Assembly (NCBI RefSeq): GCF_947507565.1
Contig: NC_089193.1
Span: 1,236,325 to 1,300,324 of the forward strand
Direction of reading: 5' to 3'
Length of the DNA: 64,000 nucleotides
Source: Oscarella lobularis
Taxonomy: Eukaryota; Porifera; Homoscleromorpha; Homosclerophorida; Oscarellidae
The position numbers and the translations under genes are program-made. Below are positions 36,401 through 48,100 of the stretch, piece after piece (the stretch's first letter is position 1; each line of letters opens with the position of its first letter). The notes under the pieces are model-generated. The model was given only the letters and a program-made list of their open reading frames with translations, was not told where the DNA came from and made no database searches.

Positions 36401-39400
36401 ATCAGGCCCTCAATTTAATATTTAGGCCCTAAGAATCAAAGATTAGGCCCTCAATTTAATAGTGAGGCTCTAAGAATCAAAGATTAGGCTCTCAATTTAA
36501 TATTTAGTCCCTAAGAATCAAGGATTAGGCCCTCAATTTAATATTGAGGCTCTAGGAATCAAAGATTAGGCCCTCAATTTAATATTTAGGCCCTGAGAAT
36601 CAAAGATTAGGCCCTCAATTTAATATTTAGGTCCTAAGAATCAAAGATCAGGTCCTCAATTTAATATTTAGGCCCTAAGAATCAAAGATTAAGCCCTCAA
36701 TTTAATATTGAGGCTCTAAGAATCAAAGGTTAGGCCCTCAATTTATTCTTGAGGCTCTAAGAATCAAAGATTAGGCCCTCAATTTAATATTTTGGCCCTA
36801 ATGATCAAAGATTAGGCCCTCAATTTAATATTGAGGCCCTAAGAATCAAAGATTAGGCCCTCAATTTAATATTTAGGCTCTAAGAATCAAAGATTAGGCC
36901 CTCAATTTAGTATTGATGCTCTATGAATCAAAGATTAGGCTCTCAATTTAATATTTAGGCCCTAAGAATAAGATTAGGTCCTCAATTTAATATTGTGGCT
37001 CTTAGAATCAAAGATTAGGCCCTCAATTTAATATTGAGGCTCTGACAATCAAAGATTCGGCCCTCAATTTAATATTTAGGCCCTAAGGATGAAAGATTAG
37101 GCCCTCAATTTAATATTTAGGCCCTAAGAATCAAAGATCAGGTCCTCAATTTAATATTTAGGCCCTAAGAATCAAAGATTAGGCCCTCAATTTAAAATAT
37201 AGGCTTTGAGAATTAGAGATTAGGCCTTCAATTAAATATTTAGGCCCTAGGAATCAAAGATCAGGTCCTCAATTTAATATTTAGGCCCTAAGAATCAAAG
37301 ATTAAGCCCTCAATTTAATATTGAGGCTCTAAGAATCAAAGGTTAGGCCCTCAATTTATTCTTGAGGCTCTAAGAATCAAAGATTAGGCCCTCAATTTAA
37401 TATTTTGGCCCTAATGATCAAAGATTAGGCCCTCAATTTAATATTGAGGCCCTAAGAATCAAAGATTAGGCCCTCAATTTAATATTTAGGCTCTAAGAAT
37501 CAAAGATTAGGCCCTCAATTTAGTATTGATGCTCTATGAATCAAAGATTAGGCTCTCAATTTAATATTTAGGCCCTAAGAATAAGATTAGGTCCTCAATT
37601 TAATATTGTGGCTCTTAGAATCAAAGATTAGGCCCTCAATTTAATATTGAGGCTCTGACAATCAAAGATTCGGCCCTCAATTTAATATTTAGGCCCTAAG
37701 GATGAAAGATTAGGCCCTCAATTTAATATTTAGTCCCTAATAATCAAAGATTAGGTCCTCAATTTAATCTCTAAAGTGATAAATTTATCAGTGCGCGCGT
37801 GACATGGGTTGCGCGATTATTCATACGAATTTTTTTTAATTTGTAGGTGCTCCCCGATTCGTTCGGCGTTCCAACGACACGACTGTGGACGAGCACGAGT
37901 CGATTCGTCTCGACTGCACCGTCGATTCGACGCTTCAACCGTCGCCGATCGTCAACTGGTTCGTCAACGGTCGCTCGCTTCCCGACGCCGACGAATATCC
38001 GCGACACGCGCTCTCAAACGATCGATCGTCGCTGTACGTCGAACGAGCCCGCCCGACCGACGCCGGTTTCTACGCGTGCGAAGCGCGCAACGAGGTGGGA
38101 ACGATAATGCACAGTTTGACTGTAAGCGTACACGGTAAGCGTTCTCAGGAACTCGTCTCATAGATATCCTTATTCATTTTTCTTCAGTTCCTCTTCGCTT
38201 CGACGCGGTTCCGTCTGACGTGTCGATCCCAGTCGGCGAAGCCGTGGCGTTTCGTTGCGCCGCGACGGCGAGCCCCGTTGCGCCGATCGTCATGTGGTTT
38301 CGACACGGTGTTCCTATCGACGCTCATTCGCCGCTTTACGTCGTCGGTAGCGAAAGTCTGGTCATACTGAAAGCGCGTCGATCGGACACCGGCTGGTACA
38401 CGTGCATGGCCTCCATCGGCTCGGCGAATATCTCTCGTTCGGCTTTGTTGGACGTTCTCGTGCCGCCTGCGTTCGTTTCGTCGTCGGCGACGGGGACGCG
38501 AGAGGTGAAAAGGGGTCTTAATGCGACGTTTACTTGTACAGTTTCCAGCGGAAATCCCGTGCCGGAGATTACGTGGAAAAAAGACGGCGCTCCTCTTGTC
38601 GCCGTTTCTCAATTCAGGTAAAGAAAAAAAAGTGCAATGTAGAGTCTATTAGATCTAGGCCAGTCCTGACAAAAATTTTCGCGTTTATTCGGCAGACAGG
38701 TGTCTTCATAGATAAGATACCTTATACTGCATTTTGGAGTTGGCATGAAACTTCTCAGATAAGATATCTTATCTGTATGTACTGCATTTAGAATTAGATG
38801 CAATCTCCTTTTGGCCCGTTTTTTTAATTGGTAAATGTTGGGAACGACCGACCAGTGTCTGTAACTCGTTGCGCGCAAGCGGCCCTTGCGGTTCAGGCGG
38901 ACGGAACGTGTCTAGTGCATAATAATAGCGTGGTAATGGCAGGATGAAAAAATTCTATCTTCCCTTAGCAGACGCTGCCATTGACCACGCCATTATTATG
39001 CACGAGTGGCGTTCCTTGCGCGTGAACCGTAAGCGTCGCTCGCGCGCAACGAATTGAAGACACTTGCCTGTCGAAAGTGGGCGTTCCCGCCAACGCTAGA
39101 GTGTACTTTTTATGCGCGAGTGGCGTTCCTTGCGCCTGAACCGCAAGCGTCGCTCGCGCAACGAATTGAAGACACTTGCCTGTCAAAAGTGGGCGTTCCC
39201 GCCAACACTACAGTGTACGTTTTATGCGCGAGTGGCGTTCCTTGCGCCTGAACCGCAAGCGTCGCTCGCGCGCAAACAAGTGCTGACACTGGTTTATCAA
39301 AAGCGTTTTTATGGATCCGAAATTTAGTGGCCTCTATAGAAACTAGGTCGAATTCTTTGTGACATTGGTATACGTTTATTCTCTTTGCTCAGACAGATTC

Positions 39401-41700
39401 TACCGCTTTTGATAAACCAGTGTCAGCACTCGTTGCGCGCGAGCGACGCTTGCGGTTCAGGCGCAAGGAACGCCACTCTTGCATAATAATGGCGTGGTCA
39501 ATGGCAGCGTCTTTAGAAACCGTGCTAGTCTACTGTAGTAGTAGGCGATTTAGTGTGTAGGACGTTGCATTTAGCGAAGGGAACCAGCATGTCAGTGAGG
39601 CCTCCGACAGATATCTCTTTTGTCTTCCTAGACTTTCTCGCGACAGCTCTCAGCTCACCATAGACCCGTCGAAACCGTCGGACAGCGGCGTGTACACGTG
39701 CACGGCGTCGAACGGCGTCGGCGCGTCGCCGTCGATCGACCATCGGCTCTTAGTCTGGCAACCACCGCGCATATCCCAAGAATCGCACGCTATCGTCGTC
39801 GACGCCGGCGATTCGATTGTCATTCCGTGTTCGGCGTCCGGCTCGCCGACGCCGACAATCAAATGGGACTACAGTCATCAACCGTTGCCTAGCGACGGAC
39901 GCTTTCACATACAGTCGGACGGATCGTTGATTGTGCTCAACGTCGGGAGCTCGGACATGGGCGAATTGGACTGCATGGCGAGAAACGATTACGGCACGGA
40001 CGTCATCATAATCGAACTCATCGTCAATCGACTCGCGGCGAAGCATCCCGTCATAAACATGTGTCCGACTCCCTTCACCGGGTTCATAGGAATGCGAGCG
40101 TCGTTCCGATGCGACGCAACGGGCACGCCGCCGCCTAGAATTACGTGGCTTTCCAATGGGATGCTCGTCAACGCGAGCGCCGGATTCAACGTCTCCGACA
40201 ACGGGAGGGAGCTCGTTGTGCCAGTACTGTCGGCGCGACACGAGGGACAGGTGACGTGCGTCGCGCGGAATTCACAAGGAGTAACCCGGTACACCGTACC
40301 GTTGACAGTTGCGCGTACGTGGAGGGGGAAAATCGCGCGTTACAATAAGACGCAGTTTTCTTATAGGTCCACCTATGTTCGTGAAATATCCCGATACGAC
40401 TCCACAGCGAGTCGGACGCACGGTCGTCTTGACGTGCACCTTCGAAGGATCGCCCAAACCCGACGTCATCTGGGCGGTGAGGAGTTCGAACGGAAGCGGA
40501 GGCTTTGCTGACGATTGGAGCGGCATTCCGTACGAAAGCGGACGTCACTTTCAACTCGTCGACGGCAGCCTCCTCATCGCCGATCTTCGTCTCGGCGACG
40601 CCGGCGAGTACGAATGCACCGGCACGAACGGCATTGCCGACGCTACCGTAGCGACGTTCCTGAGCGTCGACGGCGACGAAACGTCGTCGCCCGGCAATCG
40701 TCTTCGTTGGGCGTCGTCGCTCGTCGGCGACGGCAACGTGACAATCGTCGCCGGCGAGACGGGCGTTCTGCGCTGCGACGTCGACAGTCATCCGCCGGCG
40801 GCGTTCGTTTGGCGTTTGAACGGTGACGTGCTGACGGCGGCGAACGGCAACGGGTATTTCATAACGGCAAACGGCACGTTCGTTATTCCCGATGCCAGCG
40901 TCAATGCGAGCGGCGATTACACGTGCTTGGTATCGAACGGGCTGCGCCAACTCTCCAGGTTATTTCGCGTTGAAGTTCCCGGTAAGACTGTGACGCTTTG
41001 AACGGGAAATAGTTAGACGACTTTTCTTTGTTTAGTTTCTCCTACTATCAGAGAGGGGCCAATGAGTCGCTCCTATCCGTGGACCGACTTCACGTCGGCT
41101 AATAGACCGGCCATCTTGAGGTGTGTCGTCGAAGGATCGCCGGCTCCGGACATTCTCTGGCGGAAGGGTAACACGATGATTCTACCCGAAGGAAAGTATC
41201 GTATCGACTCCGAGGGCAGTCTTATTATTGATCCTCTCGAGTTCGTCGACGCTGGCGAGTACACGTGCGTCGCTCTGAACAAAGCCGGCGTGGCTAGCGC
41301 TACGGCAACGGTTTTAGTACAAGGTACTTATCATTTCACTTTTGAATTAATTAATTAATTAATTAATTAATTAATTTCTTTTTAGATGATCGGCCGAGAT
41401 CGGCGTGCAATACTAGGATCGTGTACGAGTACTTGCGGCGGGGAAATTGCCGTTCGAAGGCTAAGGTGGACAACGTCATGTGCGAAGGTTTCTGCTTCTC
41501 GGAGACCTATCCGCCCTACATATACCCGTTCGTCACTGCAAGGCAATTCTGCTGTCGCGTCGACACGACCGTCTCGAGAGACGTCGAGGTGATATGCGAC
41601 GACGGAAGCGAGCGCGTGGACTATTTCCAGACGGCGAGTGCGTGCCGATGTGCTCCTTGTGCGTTCGACGGTCAAAGCATCGTTGCTCCCATGCCGCCGC

Positions 41701-41733
<33 letters not shown>

Positions 41734-41756
41734 CAACTACTACAGGCAGTCCCTAA
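12438..41756 (+). CDS. Secreted LRR - 12 Ig - cystine-knot protein
   Basis: Nineteen exons: 12438-12613, 12681-12752, 12803-12874, 12925-12996, 13045-13116, 13164-13235, 13283-13354, 13410-13481, 13559-13710, 13767-14039, 14093-14374, 14428-14973, 15028-15315, 37847-38134, 38188-38617, 39632-40314, 40367-40981, 41036-41323 and 41386-41756; 4896 nt, 1631 residues. The start is the Met before a hydrophobic signal (MSVRALGLLLGFAALLRFARA). Then come an LRRNT (CPPACVC), seven LRRs each on its own 72-bp phase-2 exon, an LRRCT (TCDCDILW), twelve I-set Ig domains with the usual C...W...DxGxYxC pattern and phase-1 junctions, and a CTCK-type knot (CEGFC, FCCR, CRCAPC) at about 1515-1600, followed by a Thr run. 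Ig3 has a Pro/Thr/Asn-rich insertion near its middle. There is no membrane helix and no peroxidase domain, so it is not peroxidasin. Likely a matrix or signalling-ligand protein; function unknown. Confidence 0.87.
15448..37768. repeat. 22.3-kb intronic minisatellite, 41-bp unit, about 540 copies
   Basis: The array fills nearly all of the 22,531-bp intron 15316-37846 of the LRR/Ig gene. The 41-bp unit is two similar halves, each starting TTAGGCCCT: one continues CAATTTAATAT, the other AAGAATCAAAGA. Variant units replace one half with AGGCTTTGAGAATTAAAG, AGGCGTTCAATTTAAT or GAGGCTCTGGGAATC. Marker variants recur at exact multiples of 41, so indels are rare; a few units lack one or two bases, for example near 17910 and 36970. 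No open reading frame longer than about 60 codons crosses it, and I see no gene inside. Confidence 0.97.
38618..39631. other. 1014-bp intron of the LRR/Ig gene, largely repeat-filled
   Basis: The intron splits Ig7 (exons joined ...SQFR to LSRDSS...). About 38860-39515 is the fold-back repeat described separately. The rest (38618-38860 and 39516-39631) shows no gene or motif beyond an AT-rich stretch with short local repeats of TAAGATA near 38715-38770. Confidence 0.75.
38866..39512. mobile_element. Fold-back (MITE-like) repeat cluster in an intron
   Basis: Three direct copies of a segment with GAGTGGCGTTCCTTGCGC start near 39004, 39118 and 39230 (about 113 bp apart). One inverted copy lies at 39402-39512, and a diverged inverted copy at about 38866-38940. 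The outer arms 38970-39052 and 39430-39512 are 83 bp long with about three mismatches. A second pairing, AGTGCTGACACTGGTTTATC at 39280 with its exact complement at 39403-39429, continues the arm. There is no transposase and no clear target-site duplication, so a non-autonomous fold-back element is the likeliest explanation but not proven. Confidence 0.65.
41345..41376. repeat. TTAA microsatellite in an intron
   Basis: About eight copies of AATT/TTAA in a row fill half of the 62-bp intron 41324-41385, just before the polypyrimidine tract and acceptor of the cystine-knot exon. Its length is likely to vary between individuals. Confidence 0.9.
41700..41736 (+). repeat. ACG trinucleotide run coding poly-Thr
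   Basis: About ten ACG codons in a row encode a threonine tract after the cystine knot of the LRR/Ig protein. Such a tract could be O-glycosylated and is prone to length change. Confidence 0.85.
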
Positions 41757-42180
41757 CTAATTACGACGACAGTTTTTTTGACATGATGCCTTTGCTAATG
41801 TTTGCAGGGTAAGACTTCTAGATTAGGTAGGTAGATACATCTGTCTTTTTTTTTGTCTAGGCCCTTCTGCCTCCACCGCTTTTATAGCATACAGCATGTC
41901 CAGGCCGCGAGAGTCCTGCTCTCTTTCTTTGTGACTTTACACAATGGCTTTCCGAACTTCTCTTGCCATTTCGTGACGCTTTCCTGCAGTTCCACGTGAG
42001 ATCGCGTGAGACTCCCACTATGATCGCAAAGCGGTCCCCCCACGCTGTATATTGTTACCTCAGCAACGAACGACAAAAGAGCCCCGAAATCGCAAGAAAA
42101 GGCGAACGAGCCAACGACTTGACGAAAAAGCGCATCATCGCTTTTGAGAATTGCAGCAATCACTAAGCGCGGGCTCCCCG
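41757..42180. other. Gap between the LRR/Ig gene and the giant cadherin
   Basis: These 424 bp must hold the 3' UTR of the upstream gene and the promoter and 5' UTR of the cadherin. A possible 3'-UTR intron (GGTAAGAC at 41809 to a TTTTTTTTTGTCTAG acceptor at about 41860) is visible. I saw no AATAAA and no TATA box. The short open frames on either strand have no recognisable product. Confidence 0.5.
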
Positions 42181-45100
42181 ATGTCAACGAGTCGAGCAGC
42201 CCTTATCTTCTTTCTCCTTCCCGTCGTCGCTTTCTCGACGGTCGAATCGGCACCGAAATTCACGCGATCGACGTACGTATTTAGCACGGAAGAAGAACAA
42301 CCTGTGGGAAGTCGTATCGACAAAACGGTGGCCCTCGACACCGAAACGGGCCTAGGGAGCCCCACCTACCTCTACGCAATCGAAAACGCCGTCGACGACG
42401 CGAGCGCCTTCGACATCGACGCGCGCTCGAGCGTCGTAACGAACGCCGTCCGACTCGATCGCGAACGAATCGATCCCGACACGGGCCTCGAGAAGGAGGT
42501 CTACGAATTTGACGTCATCGTTCGCGACGAAACGACGAACGACACGGCGACGGCGTCCGTCGTCGTTCACGTAATCGACGTCAACGATCACGTACCGAAA
42601 TTCGGATCGCCGATATATTTTATTGATTTATTGGAAGACGCGAGCGTCGGCGACGTCGTCGTTCGACTGTCGGCGAGCGATCCGGACAAGGTGCAGCGGA
42701 GTCAGGTGCAGACGATTTCCGACGACGGAGTCGTTTCGTTGTCCTATCGCTACGACATCGATAACGGACGAGTGACGTACGCAATTTCGCGTGGAAATGA
42801 ATTGGGCTACTTTGCTTTGGATTCCGACACGGGCAACGTGACGTTGACCGGTAAAACGACCGGCGTTTTCGACGTCACGTTGAATCAGATCTTCAATTTG
42901 ACTATCAACGCGTCCGACGGCGGCGGATCGAGCGTCGAAGCGTTTCTCGTAATCGAGGTCATCGACGCGAACGATCACAGTCCCATTATCGTTCATCCGA
43001 GCGACGACGTCTACGTCGAATTGAGCGAGGACACGCCGCCCGGAGTCGTCGTCGTCGACTTTATCAACACAACGGATGCGGACTTCGGTAAAAACGCGAA
43101 GATTAGCTATTCAATCGAATCGGGAAATCTCAACGAAGCGTTCGAGATCGACGAGCGCACGGGACGACTCGCGACGAGCGATCGATCGCTCGATCGCGAC
43201 TCGCCCGTCGGTCCCGTGCTCCGTCTCGTCGTGACGGCGAGCGATGGCGGCACGCCGCGACGCCGAGATCGCTTCACCGTCACCGTCAACGTGTCGGACG
43301 TCAACGATAACGCGCCCGATTTCGGATCGCCCATTCTGCGCGGCTCCGTCTCGGAGAGCGCGTCGCCTTTCGCGGAAGTTCTCACCGCGAGCGCCGTCGA
43401 TCCGGACGAAGGCGTCAACGGGTCGATAGAGTATCATTTGACGGACGGCGGCGACGGGAAATTCAGCGTCGAAACGTCGACGGGGACGATACGTACGACT
43501 CAGTTGTTGGATAGGGAATCCGTCGCTTCGTACGCTCTCACGATTTCGGCGAACGATCTCGCCGAAAACGTTTCGCTTCGTCTCACGTCGACTGTCATTG
43601 TGAACGTCACCGTGACGGACGTCAACGATAACGTGCCTCGATTCGAGAAGTCTTTCTATTTGCAGGAGATTTTGGATAACGTGACCGTCGGTACGAGCGT
43701 CTTGACCGTGCGCGCCGTCGACGACGATGTCGGTTTGAATGCGGAGATACGATACGAAGTGGGCTCGGCGGAGGAGAACGCTTTCGGCGTCGATGCCGAC
43801 TCGGGTGACGTTATTGTGAAAAGGACGCTGAGATACGAAAGAAAGGAGACGTATCTCGTTCAGATTCGCGCTTGGGACAAAGGGACGCCGCCGCGTGTTG
43901 ACTTTGCGACCGTTTTTATACGAGTCCACAACGTGAATGAGAATCCGCCTCAATTTGCCGAAGACGAGTACAACGCGACGCTTTACGAAAACGCCACGGT
44001 CGGCACGACGGTGCTGCGCGTGAGCGCCAGCGACGTCGACATCGGGCCGATTGGGGAACTGACGTATCATCTCGCCGACGACGCGTCGTTCGATCTGACG
44101 GGCGGATCGTTTGGAGTCAATGCGACCAGCGGCGAAGTCTTCGTTAATTCGACTCTTAACTGGGATTCAACGTAAGATGACTGTATTTATTCTGTTCGCG
44201 TCTATTTTTTGTGAATCTTAGAACTTTGATTGGGTTTCGGGTCGTTGTCCGCGACGGCGGGTTTCCTCGACCGTTTGAGGATTTCACTCGAGTGTGGATA
44301 GCACTATTGGATCTGAACGACGTCGCGCCGCACTTTTCCGTCACTCCCGTGCTCGCCGTTCAAGAAAATCAGCGGGCCGGTGCTTACGTTGGCCGACTCT
44401 CCGCTACGGATCCCGATTCCGGCGACGGCGGCGTCGTCATCTACGAGCTAGCAAACCAGACCGACATTTTCAAATTAAACGAGACGACAGGCGATCTTTA
44501 TACGCGCAAGTCGTTTGATCGCGAACGAGTATCGTCGTACGTCGTTCGCGTCGTTATGACGGATCGCGGCGAGCCGAAGCTTCGCGGCACCGGCGAAGCA
44601 ATCATTCGCATCGGCGACGAGAACGACAACGGGCCGTACTACTCGGGCAACGTAAGCGGCGTCATCAGCGAAGGCTCGTCGCCCGGCGTCGAACGCATTG
44701 ACGCAGCGCCAAGCGATCGCGACGTCTACGCCAACGCGAATTTCACCTGCACGCTGACGTCGGGCAACGAACTAGACCGATTCGTCGTCGATCCGCGCAC
44801 GGGCTACGTGACAGCGACCGTCGTTCTCGATCAGGAGGAACGGGCGCGCTACGTCTTAGGAATCCGCGCCGACGACGCGTACGGCCGATCGGCGTTCACC
44901 TACGTTCACGTCGTCGTCGGCGATTCGAACGACAATTCGCCTGTGTTTGATCGCGACGTGTATCGCGGCGTCGTATCGGAGGTAGCCGCTCGCGGAACGT
45001 TCGTGCTTAGCGTTTCGGCAACGGACGCCGATACGGGAGTGAACGCCGAGGTGACCTATTCCACGATCGATCCTCGATTCACCGTGAATGCTTCGACGGG

Positions 45101-48100
45101 CGACGTTTATATCATTGGCAGCGTCGACAGGGAAACCAACGCCTACGTCGTCGTGAATGTCACCGCAACGGACGGAGCTCCTATTCCCTTCTCCGGATGG
45201 ACTCTACTCAATATAACAATTCTGGACGCAAATGATGTTGAACCGGTTTTTCGCGAATCCCTCTATACGGCGAGAATGAGCGAGAGCGTTTCGTTTGGAC
45301 ACTACGTTACCACGGTGACCGCATCCGACGGCGACGTCGACATCGTCAATTCGAATTTCACCTACGTCATCGAGCCCGGCGAAGGATACGACTGGTTTCG
45401 CGTTGATCCGTTGACGGGCGTCGTGACGACGCAACGGTCGCTCGATCGCGAACGCGATTCAATGCCGGAATTTACGCTCGTTGCCAAGGACACGGGCAGT
45501 CCGTCGCTCACTGGGAAAACGACGATTCGTGTCGACCTCGATGACGTCAACGACAGTCCACCGGCGTTCGATCAGCCCCTCTTCACGTTGAACGTCGCCG
45601 AGAATAGTCCGTCTGGAAGTTCGGTGGGATTCGTGACGGCGTCCGATCCCGACGTGGGCGAAAATGCGACGATATGGTATCGCATCGTCAAAGACTCGAG
45701 TTTACCGTGGAGTCGATTTACGATCAATTCAACGACGGGTTTAATCACGTCCAAATTGACGCTCAATCGCGAAACGGTGCCGTTCTACTATCTCCAAGTC
45801 GAAGCGGAAGATCGCGGGTTTCCGTCGCTCGCCTCGCGCGTCAACGCGACCGTCGTCGTCACGGACGTAAACGATAACGTTCCGGAATTCAATCGGAGTC
45901 GCTTCGAGTTTTCGATTTCCGAAGACGCGAGCGACGGAGACGAAGTCGGGCGAGTGTTTGCGTCCGATCGCGACGTCGGGACGAATGCCGTCTTGGCGTT
46001 TCGTTTCAGCGGCGGTCGAGACTATCGTCGCAATCCGTTCGCCGTCGATTCGGCGACGGGACGAATAACGAAAATCGCGCCGCTCGATCGCGAAATGATA
46101 TCCGAGTATCGACTCGAAATTGCCGCTCGCGACGCCGGGAAGTCGCCTCTGGAGACGGCCGTCAACGTGACGATTGTCATCGACGACGTCAACGATAACG
46201 ATCCCGTCTTCGCGACGAAGTCGATCGACGTCGCCGTGCGAGAGAACATGGGCGTCGGCACGCACCTCGCGACGCTCGTCGCAACGGACGCGGACGTCGG
46301 AAGCGACGGGGCGATCGAGTACGTTCTCGTTCCCTCCGTCGATAGCGGAAACTTCGCTTTGGAAAACGAAACGGGGGTCTTGAAAACGGCGAGGCGACTC
46401 GATCGCGAAGTCCAGTCGACGTATCGATTTAGAATCGTTGCGAATAACAGTCTTTCGTCGCGATTCGGCGCCGATTACGCGGACGTGACGATACGCGTTC
46501 TCGATCTGAACGACGAAGTGCCGCACTTCGAGAAGCTGATCACCGGTTTCGACGTGACGGAGAACACGCCGATCGGTTCGACTCTCTTTCGCGTGCCGGC
46601 GTTCGACGACGACGAGGGTCGAAACGGTAGCCTGCGTTTTGCATTCACCTTTCAAAGTCATCCCGAGCAATTCATTTTGAACGAGACGAACGGTTACGTC
46701 GTTCTGAATGGATCTCTCGATCGGGAAATTGTTGCTTCGTACGCTTTCGGTGTTTGGGTGTCTGATTCAGGCGTTGAGTCGCTGAACACTTCGACGATCG
46801 TCTACGTGGACGTATTGGACGAAAACGACGAAGCGCCCGTCTTTCGGTCAAATCTCTACGTCTCTTCGATTTCGTACACTACCGTTATATCGGCGAAGAT
46901 TCTCGACTTGAAGTCGATCGACGGAGACACGGTGGAAAAATCGCCGCTTACGTATACGATCGTCAAAGGCAACGATCTCCGTCTGTTTTCTATTTCACCG
47001 ACAGGCGATACGCAAGTGAGCGAGCTCAGAGTCAACGCCAGTCTACTCGCCTACGGCGAAACTGCTCACAATCTTACGATTCGAGTCAGCGACGGAAAGC
47101 ACGAAGCACAGACTTCGGTTGTAATAGACGTCTACCAGACGTCGACTTCGCGGCCCGTGTTTTTGCAGGACGTCTACGCTGGTTCTGTCAAGGAGGGCGA
47201 AGCGTCGGGGAAAAGCGTCGCGACTGTCGCCGCGAATCCGGTCGGAGCAACGTACGAAATCGTTTCTGGGAATAAAGAGGATCGTTTTGCGTTCGGCGTC
47301 GGCGGCGTCATACAAACGACGGCGGTATTGGATCGCGAAGATCGTTCTTTCTATCGTCTCGGCGTTTCGGCGAATAATTCCCACGGAACGACCTATTGCA
47401 CGGTCGAAATTCGCGTTCGCGACGCGAACGATCGCGCGCCGACGTTCGTCAGTTCGACGTACGATCTCGTCGTCGCCGAAGCGACGAGTCGCGCGAGCGT
47501 CGTCGTTCAAGTGCGTGCCGTCGACGACGACGATCCGACCGACGACGCGGCGCGAATCGAATACGCGATGACGGCGTCGACGAACGCGGATCACTTTCGA
47601 ATCGATTCGTCGACGGGCGACGTATATCCGAATCGGATTTTGGATTTTGAGAAAGGGCCGAGAACGTACGATTTCACCGTGACGGCAACGAATCACAAGG
47701 CGACTCCTCATCTAAAGGATACGGCTCGATTGCGCATAGCAATAGCGGAGAGTAACGACGATAAGCCGCGATTCGAAAAGCTGAGTTTCACCGTCTCCGT
47801 TCGAGAAGACGAACCGGTCAATTCGAGCGTCATTACCGTCTCCGCGACGGACGCGGACTTCGGAGCGCAAAATTCTCTCGTGACGTACACGCTGAGCGGC
47901 GATCATCGAGACGTCGATTTTCTCATCGACAGTTGGACGGGCGAAGTGACGACCGGTCGTCGATTGGATCGCGAACGACAGTCGATCTATTCGTTGGTTG
48001 TCACGGCGACGGACGGCGGAAATCCGGCGAGATCGTCCACCGTTCCCTTGATTATCGATATAGTCGATTTGAACGATAATGCCCCCGTGTGGGAGCAGAA

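Noticed and set aside
15448..37768. Telomere or CRISPR array based on TTAGGC and regular spacing
   Set aside because: The 41-bp unit is not a telomere repeat, there are no unique spacers, and the array lies between two in-phase Ig exons.
39054..39327. Short repeated frames with RVAFLAPEPQASLA
   Set aside because: They are translations of the fold-back repeat, within an intron, and have no start, splice or family support.
12438..41756. Peroxidasin
   Set aside because: LRR and Ig order fits, but no peroxidase domain follows; a cystine-knot exon and a stop codon do.
41882..42365. Short minus-strand frames upstream of the cadherin
   Set aside because: No recognisable domain, and they overlap the cadherin 5' end and signal peptide in antisense.
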